Part shown: positions 1 through 13,960 of the stretch, in pieces
Position numbering within the stretch: the first letter of the stretch is position 1
Layout of the letters: each line of letters begins with the position of its first letter
Origin: Perkinsus olseni
Taxonomy: Eukaryota > Perkinsozoa > Perkinsida
Reading direction: 5' to 3'
Length of the DNA stretch: 38,013 nucleotides
NCBI GenBank assembly: GCA_013115125.1
Contig: JABANN010000336.1
Coordinates: forward strand, 1 to 38,013
Program-made: the position numbers and the translations under genes
The notes under the pieces: model-generated
The model's database searches: none
The model's input: only the letters and a program-made list of their open reading frames with translations
Told to the model about the DNA's origin: nothing

Positions 1-2702
1 TTTATAATCATTATTAGATTTATATACAATATAGTATTATTAGTAATAAGGTAATATAATATATAAATACCTAGCATTTGCTATTATATATAATTAAATA
101 TAATATAAGTTAACTATAGCAAATACATATAATAATAATATTGAGGATATATACTCATTTATAGATATCTTATAAGTATTAGTATACCTAAATATAATAA
201 TTAGTAATATTATGTAATACCAAAGATTAAATATATATTATTATTTAATAACTAACTAGATATAAATATTTATTAGGATATAACTATATAGATTTAATGT
301 AATATATATTATAATATCTGGTAAATATGTTAGTAATAGTGAGATAAATAATAACTAACTATTAATTATTAGTATAATATTAGATGATATATATATTAGT
401 TAATACAATATAGTTTATAATATAATAAGGTGTTAATAAATAAGGGGTATTAATTACTATATAATAATATATATATCTATTACTAATTAGTACTATATTA
501 TATTAGTGGGCATTGATAAAATAGACTATATTTACTAATAATATTAATAATATATTTATAAGGGTATTTATCTCCATATTAATATAGTATAATAATAAAT
601 GATATTAAATAAAATAAGAATATATAGAAATATTATATATGATTAATTATAAATAGCTTATGATACTGTATTTATTATATTAATAGATAATGTATATAAT
701 CATATAATACTATATATCAATAATAATTAAAGGCCTATATATATATTTATATTGTTATATTATAAGGATTATAAATTTATATAGTTAATATAATAGTAAT
801 TAGGTATAAATATATGTAGTATAGGTATTATTAATATAGATAAATATATACTTATAATATTAATTACAATAACTATATACCAATATAATATAATATTAAG
901 ATTAACCTCACTAGATATATTAGTAATAACTAGATAGAGATATTAATATTATAATTAGTAATATACATACCCATAGATTAACATAAACTAGATATAACTA
1001 GATTTATATACCTAATAATATTATATTTAAATATATACTTTATCTTATAATATACCTCCATAGATATATACATAGATATACTCCATATTAAATATATTTA
1101 TACATAGATTACTAATTTATATATTATACCCCATAGATTTAGATAGCCATGGCACTATTATATTAAATATTACCTTAGATATTATTACTATGTATTATTA
1201 TTGCTATTTAGTATATCTATAGAGTATATATTGTATTATATTAACTAATAATCTATGGAGTTAATAATATCATTAGTATCTATAATATAGGGTATATGTG
1301 GTAAATAGAATATATAATAATAGTTATAATAGTATTAAATAGTATATTACATTATATTATACCACATTATATATTTCCTGGTTTTATCTTAGTATTACCT
1401 ATCTATAATATTATAATATAAACTATATAATACCATATTAGACTATATAAATATAATATAATCTTAGATCTATAGTATAGGGTTTATTAGATAATATGAA
1501 TATTATAAGATATCTTAATTATTAATATAGATATTTAATAGGATAATAGAAATTATATGAAATAAACTAGATAAAATAATAGGTATAATAATATTATATG
1601 AATATAAACTATAGATATTATTAAGAATATTAATAGATCTATTAATAACTAGATTAACATAATATCTACTACTAACTATATTAATTATACTATGGAGGGT
1701 ATTATTTATCATTATATTGTATTTATTAATAGTAAATATAGTAATAACCTTAGCCATGGGGTATAAAATATAATAATAATATGTATTTATATAATATTGT
1801 AAATTATTGGTATATAATATATATATTAGTAATTCTATATCAATATTTATAGGTTTAGTATGTATTAACTAATAGTATGGTATTCTAATATATATATATT
1901 AATAGGTAAATATGGATATAAGTATAAATATTATTAATATGATAATACCTTGTCCATTGATAAATATTATATAATGTATTATTTCATAGTATAGTTTATA
2001 TTATTAAGATATCCTAAATATGTATTTATCCCTATTAATATATAATATAATGTATTATAATTATTAGTAATATCCTATTATAAATAAGTATATATATATT
2101 TAATATGTTAATCTAGTGTGTATAATAGTCTATATAAATCTAGAGGGATAAAACCTACTATATTAATCTATTTATACCTAACCTTAGCATTAGTTTATTA
2201 TTTATTATATATCTATTTATATTCATTATTATACATTATTAGATATGGAGTTTATTAACATATAATTATATAATTATAAATAATAATATAAGGTCATATA
2301 GTTATTTATATCTTAATATATAGTTATCCACAATATCATATAAGTATATATTTTATATTATATTATTTAATACTAGTTTAAAGATTAGAAGATAATATCA
2401 TACAATATATTTATTATTATTAAATACTATACTTTATATATATAATTATACCAATAAGGATATATACCTATAATTACTATTAGTTATAATATAGTATTAT
2501 TATATATAGGTTTATTAATATTATATCTTAGATTTATATATAGTTTATCTTAATTATTAATACCTAATACCTATAATTATAATATATAATAATCTATATA
2601 TATGATATTAAGTAAAATAATATATATTAAGATCCTATATTAAATCAGCTATATTATATAGTTATTATTTATTATATTAATAGTATCATAAACTACATAG
2701 AT

Positions 2703-2747
2703 ATGCATGGCTAACCATAAAGATATATTATAAATAAAGCCATGCAT
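2703..2747. repeat. Hairpin, 10-bp arms
   Basis: Perfect inverted repeat ATGCATGGCT / AGCCATGCAT around a 25-nt A+T-rich loop. Confidence 0.8.
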
Positions 2748-2902
2748 TAATATTGTATATTTAGTATATATATTACTATGTTATGGTATTTTATGATAAT
2801 ATAGCCTATATATATATAAATCTGTCAATCAATAATCTTATGATAAATATATAGTAATATAGGATAACATATATTATATTAATAATAACTAAATATACCA
2901 TT

Positions 2903-2958
2903 CAGTGCCCACCTGATACCACATATTATAGTATTTAATATCTATTATTAGGGCACTG
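2903..2958. repeat. Hairpin, 8-bp arms
   Basis: Perfect inverted repeat CAGTGCCC / GGGCACTG with a 40-nt loop. Confidence 0.78.
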
Positions 2959-5116
2959 TAAATATACATTTATATCTCCATTGATAATATTATTATAATA
3001 TAGTGTTTACTATAATAATGGATATATATACCTAAATATTTATACTATTAATAATTCACTATACCTTAAGATATATATTAATACAGATATATTATAGGCT
3101 ATTATTAGTGATTTATACCTATATTTACCTATTTATAATATATTTATTATACCATATTTATACATATTACCTTTATTTATATATTAATAGAGCCCCATAT
3201 AATACAATATAAGATAATTAATTTAATATAAACTTGGGGGCACTTTATCCATATTTATAGATATTATTGTGATTTAATTAACATATTTTATCATAATCTA
3301 TATTCCATAATATATATTTTATAGGTAATACTATATAGATAATAGATATATTTACCTTTATATAATACATAGATTAACTATTTATCAATAATAATATATT
3401 AATAATGTAATGTGGAGCTATAATTCCTATAGTATATATTATATATACAGGGCCAGATATCAATATATTATTATCTAGTTGGGTATCTCAGGTAATATTA
3501 TAGGTTTAGGTTTATTTATAAGTATATAGGTATATAGAGGTATTTATTTAATAATATACAATTAATAGTCTATTTTACTATAATTAAGTTTATATATAAA
3601 TATAGTAATATTATTAATTTATTTAATTATAACTAATTTATTGTTAGTCTATCTTATATATACATAATATATATCTCTTTATATTAATAATATATAAATT
3701 TATGTATAATAATATCCCTATAAATCTAGTTATTAATAAAGGATAAAGATATCTTAAAGTAATATAATATTATAGTTATTAATAAGGAATAATAGTAGTT
3801 AGATATAAATCTATGTATTAATATTACTAAAGATCATATATTATTAAGATTGCTATCATATCCTTATATAAATATATATATATTCCTATTATAGATAAAG
3901 AGTATATTAAAGTATATATTAAGTATTATTTTTATCATTATCTTATATTAGTAATATCTCCATAGTTATTGATACCTATAGTCATAAATATATAATACTT
4001 ATTAGTATATTAATAATAGTTATATACCTATATACGGTATATACATATATATTATATTATTAAGATAGGAATATATTTATAAAGTAAACTACACTCCATA
4101 TATATTATTAAATCATGGTATTAAGTATAGTAATAAGTATAAATAACCATATATATAGTATAATAATATTTAAATTACTAGTTGCCTATATATAATTATT
4201 ACCTAAATATATACCCATATAATGCTATAATATACTAATATGATAAAAATATAGTATTGTAATATCTTAATTCTATATGTATAGTGATAAATATAATATG
4301 TTAGAAATAGACTATGGAGATATAGTTATTAAATCTATATATTATAATCTATTATATATATGTTATTAGTATACCTATAAGTATATATATTATTAGTTAA
4401 CTATAGATATATACTATTAATATTTACTAATGCCATGGTATACATATATATAAAGTAATATAATAATCTATGGCTATTTAATATTATAAGAATAATATCA
4501 GGTATAAATTAATAAAATATATCACTATCTAATAATAAATAATATTATCAATATCTCCATAGTAATAGAATAATATATAAGTCAATGGAGAAATAAATAG
4601 TATTTTATCATGATAGATTTATAGAGTATTAAGGTATTTATATTAATCTATACTATAATATATATTAAGGTATTATAATAATGGATAAACTATATTAAAT
4701 ATATATATCTCTGGCTAGTATTAATTATAACTAGTATTATATGTAATAATATATATGTATTACTTTATCATATTAATATAATGATATATTAGATATACTA
4801 TTAAGATATTATATATAATGATGGATATAGAGTATAAAGATAGATATAAACCTATAGAGTATATGCCATTCTGTAATCATTATTAGGTACTATAGTATAC
4901 ATATTTATAAAGATATTGTTATTATATTATATATAGTTAGATAAAAGAGAGTATATAAATATTAATACTAGCCCTATGGAGATATAAATATAATATTGAT
5001 TAATAAGGATATATAATAATAAGTGATAAAATATAATATCATTAATATAATATATGGTATATTAGGTATTATATATATATAGTAAATTTATCTAATAGAT
5101 TAAAATATGCCTTAAT

Positions 5117-5157
5117 ACACTACCTGGATATATATAATATATCAATAAAGGTAGTGT
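5117..5157. repeat. Hairpin, 9-bp arms
   Basis: Perfect inverted repeat ACACTACCT / AGGTAGTGT with a 23-nt loop. Confidence 0.8.
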
Positions 5158-5389
5158 TAGAATATAATATATATTTAATTATTAATACATAGATTACCTT
5201 ATACTAATCTTTACTATCCTTTATTATAATAATCTATATTAATGAGGTATCCAATATTATTAGTATATTAGATATTTATATAAATACATAGGATAATATA
5301 CTGTATAATGATAGATTACTATAATATTAATACTTGGTAATAAATATACTATATTATCTCCTTAATATTCTATATAATAATTTACATTA

Positions 5390-6280
5390 CATTTATTCAT
5401 ATTAAACTATTAAAATACCATATAAATATATTTATTAATCATTAATATTATACTATTTATATATATCTAATAATTAGTGACATTATTATCAATAGGATAT
5501 TACATATTAAATACCAAAGATATTACATAATTATATGATATCAATATAACAATATGAATAATAATATAAGGATATTTATAATATATATAAGTTTATATTT
5601 ATACCTTTATAGTATATTATCCTATTAATAATATATATATAATTATTACATTGATAAATACCTTATTAATAATAGTTAGATAAACTACTTATATATATAA
5701 ATAATCATTAGTATATCTATTAATAATGTAATAATAGTAATATTTATAATAAATATCCATAGTTTATCTCTATAGATAATTATAAGTATATAGTTAGATA
5801 TTTATACCCTATGGATTAGTATATAATATATATTATTATATTACGATATTAATATACGATTATTATTATATTAGATTTACCATACTATATTATATATATT
5901 GTAATGATATCTAAACTAATGACATATAATATAAATATGAGACTATAATCTATGGTAAAGTATAGTATATATTAACAATAAAGATATTATATATAACAAT
6001 ACCAATATCTCATCTATTTATTATAACTTAATAGACTATATAGTAATAAATAAACCTATATAAATATCTACATATTCATTATATTTACATTAATTTACTA
6101 TATATTTATTTACATATAAAATATCATACTATTATTTCTATATTATATTTACTATTTTATATAAATTTATATACCATATTTTATACTAATTATTATTTAT
6201 AATCATATATTACATATTAATTCATATTTATCTATATAATTCATAACATTATATCTATATATACCATATTAAAGATAATA
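5390..6280 (-). other. Purine-skewed island, reads A/G-rich on the - strand
   Basis: The + strand here has C but little G for long stretches, strongest at 5390-5480 and 6050-6270, so the - strand is A/G-rich like the cob sense strand. Stops close all frames. No gene or rRNA motif recognised; edges are approximate. Confidence 0.35.
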
Positions 6281-6312
6281 TAAAGTATATAAATATATAT
6301 ATAATTTATCAT

Positions 6313-6371
6313 GTACCAGCACTATTATTATTTATTAGTATATATATATTATATTAAATATGTGCTGGTAC
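6313..6371. repeat. Hairpin, 10-bp arms
   Basis: Perfect inverted repeat GTACCAGCAC / GTGCTGGTAC with a 39-nt loop. The arm shares TACCAGCAC with the hairpin at 20790. Confidence 0.85.
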
Positions 6372-7778
6372 TATACCTTATGATATTATATAATATGATA
6401 CCTAGTTAATCAATAATATTACCATGGTTATTATACCCTTATAATAGATATTATCAATAGTGATATTATTATATAATACTCCATGGGGTTATAATCCATA
6501 GTGTAATCTATCATATTTATAATGGTATATTAATATTAGGTATAATAACATCATATATATATTTAATTACTATTATATATACTTAATCATGATAATATTA
6601 TATAATAGATTATGTATTATCCTGGTATATATATCAATATTAATATAATAATTATATATGGTTAGTAAAATAATAGATATATTTAGGTTATAATATTATG
6701 TAGTTTACTATAGTTTATTAGATATATAATTAGTTAATATTATTACTATTACCTTATATTATATATTATAGTAATTAATGATATTATATTAGTTTATATT
6801 AATATTATAATTATAAGGACATAGTATTATTTATATATAAATCTATCACTAAACCAATAATATACTATTAATATTCCTTATATATATATAAATCTAGATA
6901 GACTATTTATAAACCTAGTTAGTATAATATCTTTATTAATATATATTGATAGAGTATAGTTAGTTATATATAAATAAGGTATCTTATAAATATATCTTTA
7001 TTAATAGAGGTTAATATAAATAGTATTTAGTATATTATAATCTATAGTTAGTCATCTTAGGATATATATAAAGAGATATTATTGATAGTAATATATAAAT
7101 CTAGTATGTCTATTAATATTGTATAAATATAGGAATAGGGCCCTATATTATATAGTTATGGTATTATATACTGGTATATAGGTTTATAATGTGGCATCAT
7201 AATATAATATTATAAAGGATATAATGTATTATTATTATAAGGTAAATATATACCATAAAATAGACTATAGTTAATATTATTAATGGGATATAAATATATA
7301 TTATTAACTTTATATTGGTTTATTTATATTAATCACTAATAACCATTACTATATTATATGTATTAATATGGATTATATCTAGAATTACTAATATCTAATA
7401 TTATTATAATATAAACACTAATATATAAATAAGATGTTATACTATTATATGAAATCACTATTAAATATATATACTATTATATGGGTATTGATATGTTAGA
7501 TAGATTATATTAATATATGTTACCTTATTATTTATTATATATTACTAATATATACTATAATTTACTATTATATTTACTATATATTTAATCATATCCTTAT
7601 TTATATGGCTATATTATCACTATAGAGTATAATTATTTAATCTAATCTATGTATTTATATTATTACCTTTATGGGATATTATATTAATTTATTATTGTAT
7701 ATATACTAATTATAATATTAGAATACCATATCATACTGTTAATATTAAAGGGCCATAAAGATATTATATTTATTATTA

Positions 7779-7822
7779 GCCATTGCCATATTTATATTAT
7801 ATTATTTATTAAGGGCAATGGC
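7779..7822. repeat. Hairpin, 9-bp arms
   Basis: Perfect inverted repeat GCCATTGCC / GGCAATGGC with a 26-nt loop. The bases just outside are ATTATTA on both sides, a possible 7-bp direct duplication, though weak evidence in A+T-rich DNA. Confidence 0.82.
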
Positions 7823-8395
7823 ATTATTATGATAATATATACTATTATATGATAATATAGGGTATATATTAGTGATTAGATTAATATTGATAATCCTACA
7901 TATTATATTATAAAGTTATGATAATAAATACCTATTTATATAAATATATTAATAACTAATAAATCATAAATATAAACTATTATTATATAGGTATATGGAG
8001 TGTATTTATTATATAATTATCTATGGAGATAATGTGCCTTTGTAAGTTATTTAAGTATATTTACTATATTATATGAGTATTAATTATATGTATAACTAGT
8101 ATTATGTATATATTAAACTAAGATATATTTATTCATATCTATATAATAGGTTATAATTACTAATATGTTATTTATATATTGTACTATACTATAATATTTA
8201 TATATATATGATAATATTATACTATGGTTTAGTTTTATATATATCATAATTCAATCTATTTTCTGTGTGTATTCATATTATTGATTAGTATATTTATAGT
8301 ATTAATAGTAGAATTATTATATATAGTCATTATTTATATATGTATTAACCCAGCTATAGCCTATAAATATAATTATTCCTATCTAAGGTATTATT

Positions 8396-8459
8396 CACCA
8401 TCACCAGTAATTAATATTTATTATAGTATTGTATATAGTTATATATATAGGTGATGGTG
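8396..8459. repeat. Hairpin, 10-bp arms
   Basis: Perfect inverted repeat CACCATCACC / GGTGATGGTG with a 44-nt loop. Confidence 0.85.
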
Positions 8460-10360
8460 TTAATGGGGCATATATTATTTAATAGTATATAATATCTGTA
8501 TTGGGTATAATCCACTATATATAATATAAATATAACAGTATGGTGCCTTAATCTTAGATATATATTTATATTTAAAATAATAGGTTTATTTATACCTAGG
8601 TAATATATATCTTAGTATTATTATAATGATGTTAATATATATTAATTTAATATAGATAAATACAGTATTATATACTATTTCTATCATATTATCACTACAT
8701 ATGTATTTATTAAAATAATATCTTATAGTACTAAATTCCTATATTCACTTTATTATATAATTATAACTATATCTATGTATATCTATTGTATATAATATTA
8801 TATATAGTATTATTAGATAAATATATCATTAAATACCCTATAATCTATGGAGATTATAATTATATATAGAGTATCTTAATAAATAGTATATACTAACTAT
8901 AATAATATCCTATATATTTATATATGTAATTATACATAATAGATTTATTAGTAAACTATATCTCCATTGGGTATTTATTATATTATATTATAAATATTAA
9001 TAAGGATTATATAGTTAGATACAGGTGATATTATATTATAAATATATTAAATTATCTTATAAATACATATATATTACCTTTATATTATAAATATCTACAT
9101 TATATATATTATTACCATATTATACCTATATAGTATTCTATTAAATATATCTATATCTAACTTTACTATATTTTATTATATATTATTAACTATTTATTAA
9201 TCTATAGAATACTAGGTCATTATAAATATACCTGATATTAGAGATATTATATAGTTTACTTATATATCTCATTATTATATCGATAAGAATAATATCAAGG
9301 ATTAATGATTAATAGAATACTTATAAATCTATATAGTATCTTATTATAATATAACCTTATAAATAATCATTATTAATATTGTATATAAATCATAATATTA
9401 TAATTATAATAATAAGTAATTATATAATATATCATTTATAATATACCTTAATAGATAGTACTATAATATAATTACTATAATATAATATATAGTGGAGATG
9501 AATAATAAGTATATATATGTTAATATAATAATTTATCTATTAGGCCTTATTGTAATTATATATATATATGAAATATAATAATATAATATAGGAATATATA
9601 TAAATATCTATTATAAAGGGCCATAAGGATATATTTATTATTTATATCTCCAAGGTACTATATTATTAAATATACTAGTAATTATACCATATTATATCTT
9701 AGTATACAATATCTATATATAATAAACTAAATATGTATAATATAATAAAATATAGAATAATATAGTCATTAACATACTAATATAATAAATAAATAATATA
9801 GTATTTTATGTTTAATTAATAAATAGTTTATAGTGGATTTAATAATATATTGAATATAATATATAATGCTGGCCTATGAAATATAATATAGTAATATAAC
9901 TAACCATATATCAATATAAAATATACATAAGTTTATATACACTTAATATTAATACCTATTAATAGGATATAGTTAATATAATATAGACATTACAATATAA
10001 TATACTATGTATTATCTATAGGGTATATATCTAGTTAGTATATATCTATGGAGATTAAGTATATATTTATATATACATAGTTATTATATATTATACCATA
10101 TAGTGATTATTAATATAGTTTATACTCTATATCTTTATTTATATTATAACTATCCATAGTTATTATTATATATATTTATACTAATAAGGTATTAACTAAT
10201 AGTAATATTATATGTTATTTTAGTCTATGGCGATATATATTTTATAATATAAATTAAAGGTATCAATAGCATTAGATATATAAATTTAATATAAATTATT
10301 TAATTAAGTCTATATAATATTAACACACTGCTAGATAATCTAATAATAATGATACCTTAT

Positions 10361-10406
10361 TAGGGCACTTTATTATAATTTAATATATATATTTATTGGT
10401 GCCCTA
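10361..10406. repeat. Hairpin, 8-bp arms
   Basis: Perfect inverted repeat TAGGGCAC / GTGCCCTA with a 30-nt loop. First of four hairpins packed within about 330 bases. Confidence 0.78.
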
Positions 10407-10416
10407 GATATATTAT

Positions 10417-10465
10417 ATAGGCCTACATGTATCTGTATTCATATATTATAATTAGGTAGGCCTAT
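10417..10465. repeat. Hairpin, 10-bp arms
   Basis: Inverted repeat ATAGGCCTAC / GTAGGCCTAT with a 29-nt loop. Each arm itself contains the palindrome TAGGCCTA. Confidence 0.8.
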
Positions 10466-10517
10466 TACCAGGGACTATATATATTTAATAGTACTATAAT
10501 TATATAAATCTATATAT

Positions 10518-10583
10518 ATTGTATCTGGTTATATTTAATTAGTAATTATAGTTTATTATATATTTAGTAATACCAGATACAAT
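10518..10583. repeat. Hairpin, 12-bp arms
   Basis: Perfect inverted repeat ATTGTATCTGGT / ACCAGATACAAT with a 42-nt loop; the longest perfect arms found in the window. Confidence 0.87.
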
Positions 10584-10635
10584 TAATAATATATATTGTA
10601 ATAGTATATGATCATTAATATAATATTAGTTATGT

Positions 10636-10687
10636 ACACCAGCCATTAATTAAATTATTATATTATACTATATATATAGGCTGGTGT
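10636..10687. repeat. Hairpin, 9-bp arms
   Basis: Perfect inverted repeat ACACCAGCC / GGCTGGTGT with a 34-nt loop. Confidence 0.82.
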
Positions 10688-12209
10688 TTATTAGAATATA
10701 TATGATAAAATATAATATAAATAATTACTAATGGTATACCTAATATATATCAATAACATATAATATCGGGATGTATAATAGATCTTATAATAATATTAAT
10801 CCCTGGAGAGTATAATAATAAGTATATATATATGTAATTATTACTTTAATCTATAGTTAATATTATAATATTATGATAAGTTTATATTAAAATACATACA
10901 TTAATAATATATCTAATTCTATAGTAATATATAATATTATGTAATACTAACTATTTATTAGTAATAACCTCTCCATAGTATACTATATAGTAATAAATAT
11001 AATATCATAGTAAATATCATATATTAATTTCTATGGCATCTAATATAATATATAGTAATATAGGTATATAATCATAATAATATTAATATGGTTAGAGATA
11101 GATAAATGATATATTATTGACATTATTGATATATGATTCTATACCACACCATTATATATACCATACTGATATTCAATATTATAATATATCCTATCTTTAT
11201 ACTCACTACTAATACATATATATACACCTAATAATATATACTTATTTAGTTAGTTAATATTTATACTCTATTATGATAATAAATCTATGGTGCCTTAATA
11301 ATACCTTATAATATAATAAAAGAAAATATATAGTAAATTATAAATATAGAATTATTAAATAGAAATTAATATGTTATAAATATTAGATAGATTAAAGTAT
11401 TAATATATAATATTTATGGTATAACTAACTAGATAGAGGGTATATATTAAGATAAATATATTATATATTAGTATAATATTAACTATGTTATAAATACCTA
11501 TAATTAAGTATATAGTCTATATTATAATATTAATAATACTAGTATATACCCCATGGAGATAACTATAATATTAGGTAATATAAAGTAATAAATCTATTAA
11601 TAGTCTCCATAGGTTTATAAATATATCATAATTTAACACAATATAGATATAATGTAATAATAGGTATAAGATTTATTAATATAATTATATAAAATACCAC
11701 TAATAATATAATACTCACTATTTATATATTTATACATAGATTTAACTCTATAGAGTATATAATAATGTAATTAATATTATGTATTAATAATATAGGATAT
11801 ATATATATTTAGTATTTATACATAGTAATAATATTATACCATAGTTATATATACTCTATTTATAGTAATAATAGTATTTATAATATATTCCTTTATACTA
11901 TGGATATTAATCTATATTATATTAGAATAAGTATTACTATTTAATTATATATATAATTACTAGGATTATTATTAGTTTAATATATAAATATATTATTATA
12001 TAGAGATAAATATAAGTATTAGACTATATTAAATATATATTCATCTGTATGGTATAATATTACCTATACTATGTATTACCTTTATTTAATATACTAATAT
12101 ATATAATACTAATAAGTAATAGTTAAGATATACAATAATATAATAATATAGACATTAGTAATATATTTATATATACTTTAATATACTATAATCATATATA
12201 TATAATAAT

Positions 12210-12250
12210 GCCCTCTGTTAACTAATATATTATAAATAAATACAGAGGGC
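12210..12250. repeat. Hairpin, 9-bp arms
   Basis: Perfect inverted repeat GCCCTCTGT / ACAGAGGGC with a 23-nt loop. Confidence 0.82.
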
Positions 12251-12467
12251 TATAAGATCCTAAATATACTAATATCCTATATATGATATTGTATTATACC
12301 CTAGATATTAGATAGTATTAATTATCATATATTACTATTATATATAGAATGGAGATAAAGATAACCAATATTATTATAGATAGTGTATAAATAGTATTAA
12401 TTATATATATAATAGTTAGTAATCTTAAATATGTTATTGCATGGGTATATAAGTTAATATATTATTT

Positions 12468-12615
12468 AAACCACTATTTATAGGTATATTACTAACTGAT
12501 TAATATAATATGTATATACATTATTATAGGTATTCATTATCAATATATTTACTATTATACATATTATACACTATAATATATATTAAATATGATATTAATA
12601 TAACAATAGTGGTTT
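12468..12615. repeat. Wide hairpin, 11-bp arms
   Basis: Perfect inverted repeat AAACCACTATT / AATAGTGGTTT. The 126-nt interior is about three times longer than in the other hairpins. Confidence 0.7.
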
Positions 12616-12715
12616 TAATCTAATATATTCATATAAATACTGTTATCTAATATATTAATATCCAATATAATGTTATATAGTATTATTTAATATAGATATA
12701 TAACCCTAATTATAA

Positions 12716-12870
12716 TAATATAAAATATAGATATTAAATAGATAGTTATAGAAATAATGATATATAAGATTATTATGAATAGAAATAATATATTATGGAA
12801 ATATATGGAAATAGTGATAAATATTAATATGGTATCATATATAAGGTAAAATATTACTATTATTATTATG
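12716..12870 (+). other. Short purine-skewed island
   Basis: A/G-rich on the + strand with repeated GAAAT and TAGAA words and almost no C. Stops occur in all frames; no gene recognised. Confidence 0.3.
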
Positions 12871-13239
12871 AGGTAACATATATGATTATCCGTAGATTAT
12901 GATATTAAATACCGTATTAATGTATTATTAGTTATTTTATTAATATTTAGATTATATTATACCAACTAGATATCTAAATACCATATATAATTACTAATAT
13001 TACCTTTTAACTAACCAGAGATAAAGTCTATTAATAGCCTATATATATATATAAAGTTAATAATACTATCTAATAATAATATTAAAGGTAATACTAGTTA
13101 GTAATCTATAGTTAATAAATATTAATATGATGAGATATAAATACCTTATATTTACTATAATATATCTATTTATAATATATCTAGTTATTAATTATATATA
13201 AACTATATACTATAATAATGCCACCAATAAATATATATA

Positions 13240-13960
13240 TTAAATTATAAACCAGGATTACTATAAATAAATATAGCATAAATTATAATCCCTTCTACCT
13301 TATATAATATTACTAATTACTTCCTCCTTTAATTATAAATATAATCTTAATCTTAATTATATAATATTGTTAATAATATATATAACTTTATTATTATATT
13401 AATATAATCTTATAATTTTATAAATTAATATCATCAGAATATAATGTTCATATTATATACCTTAGTGGTGTTACCATCCTTAAATATAAGTACTTGTAAC
13501 TTACTTAAAATATATTATTATTTATTATCTGGATAGACTATTATATTCATGTTATATTAGGTTATCATAATCTAGGTATTATATCTATATTAGGGTATTC
13601 TATTATTATACGTTATATACCCTGCATACATTAAATATAGATTATAAAGGTTATAAAGATATCATATTGCAGGATATAGATTATTATATTATACGTATTA
13701 TGTAATTTATGATTAGTTTTTATCCTAACTATTTAATAATAGTTTTATTTAATATTGATTTATTTATCTATTAGTATATTTATTATTATACATATATAGA
13801 TTATCATATATTATTTTATACTATTTATTATGATTATCATCATTTTTATTTATATAATATTTATTTAATTTATTAATCATAGTATCTTTAATATTTACTA
13901 ATGATTTTAAATATAAATTATGGTAATATGCATATATTTTATATATAATTAATATTAGGT
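13240..13960 (-). other. Skewed island of mixed content, possible RNA or degenerate gene
   Basis: T-rich on the + strand and A/G-rich on the -, with GC-bearing words unlike the surroundings, such as GGTGTTACCATCC, GTACTTGTAAC and TTCCTCCTTT near 13320-13500. On the - strand an open frame crosses 13974-13821 and ends in a Lys- and Asn-rich tail (MINKLNKYYINKNDDNHNK). On the + strand short hydrophobic frames faintly resemble the end of cox3, but they need several joins and include Cys codons. An A/G-rich rRNA fragment on the - strand is as likely. I cannot decide. Confidence 0.3.
13621..13673. repeat. Short hairpin, 6-bp arms
   Basis: Inverted repeat CCTGCA / TGCAGG with a 41-nt interior, inside the skewed island. 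Shorter arms than the family norm. Confidence 0.5.

Larger units (their letters stand above)
1..5380. other. Non-coding A+T-rich block
   Basis: No gene seen. All frames are closed often, and the few longer open frames are built from the dispersed words. Three hairpins (2703, 2903, 5117) and several CTATGGAGATA copies are the only structure found. Confidence 0.6.
6280..12715. other. Non-coding block with hairpins
   Basis: No gene seen on either strand. It holds the hairpins listed separately, a 12-bp perfect palindrome ATAGGGCCCTAT at 7135-7146, and many copies of the dispersed words. Confidence 0.6.

Noticed and set aside
1515-1757. 80-codon open frame on the - strand
   Set aside because: It is built from the dispersed non-coding words, including a CTCCATAG copy and CTAGTTATTA, and uses CTC, CTA and CTT leucines that cob never uses. 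Length is within chance at this composition.
3192-3241. GCCCC / GGGGGC inverted pair
   Set aside because: Only five paired bases with a slipped G run; too weak to count with the hairpin family.
7192-7215. TGGCATCATAAT read as a cox1 or cox3 Trp-His-His motif
   Set aside because: Flanking codons show no cox1 or cox3 context and stops close the frame on both sides.
13440-13500. Large-subunit rRNA core on the - strand, from CACTAAGGTA
   Set aside because: The universally conserved bases on both sides of CCTAAGGTAGCGAAAT are missing, so the short match is probably chance.
13440-13876. cox3 on the + strand
   Set aside because: Partial resemblances (SGVT, GYHNLG and a final His-rich block) need several joins at sites that do not fit the AGGY or TAGGY rule, spacing between motifs is wrong, and Cys codons appear.
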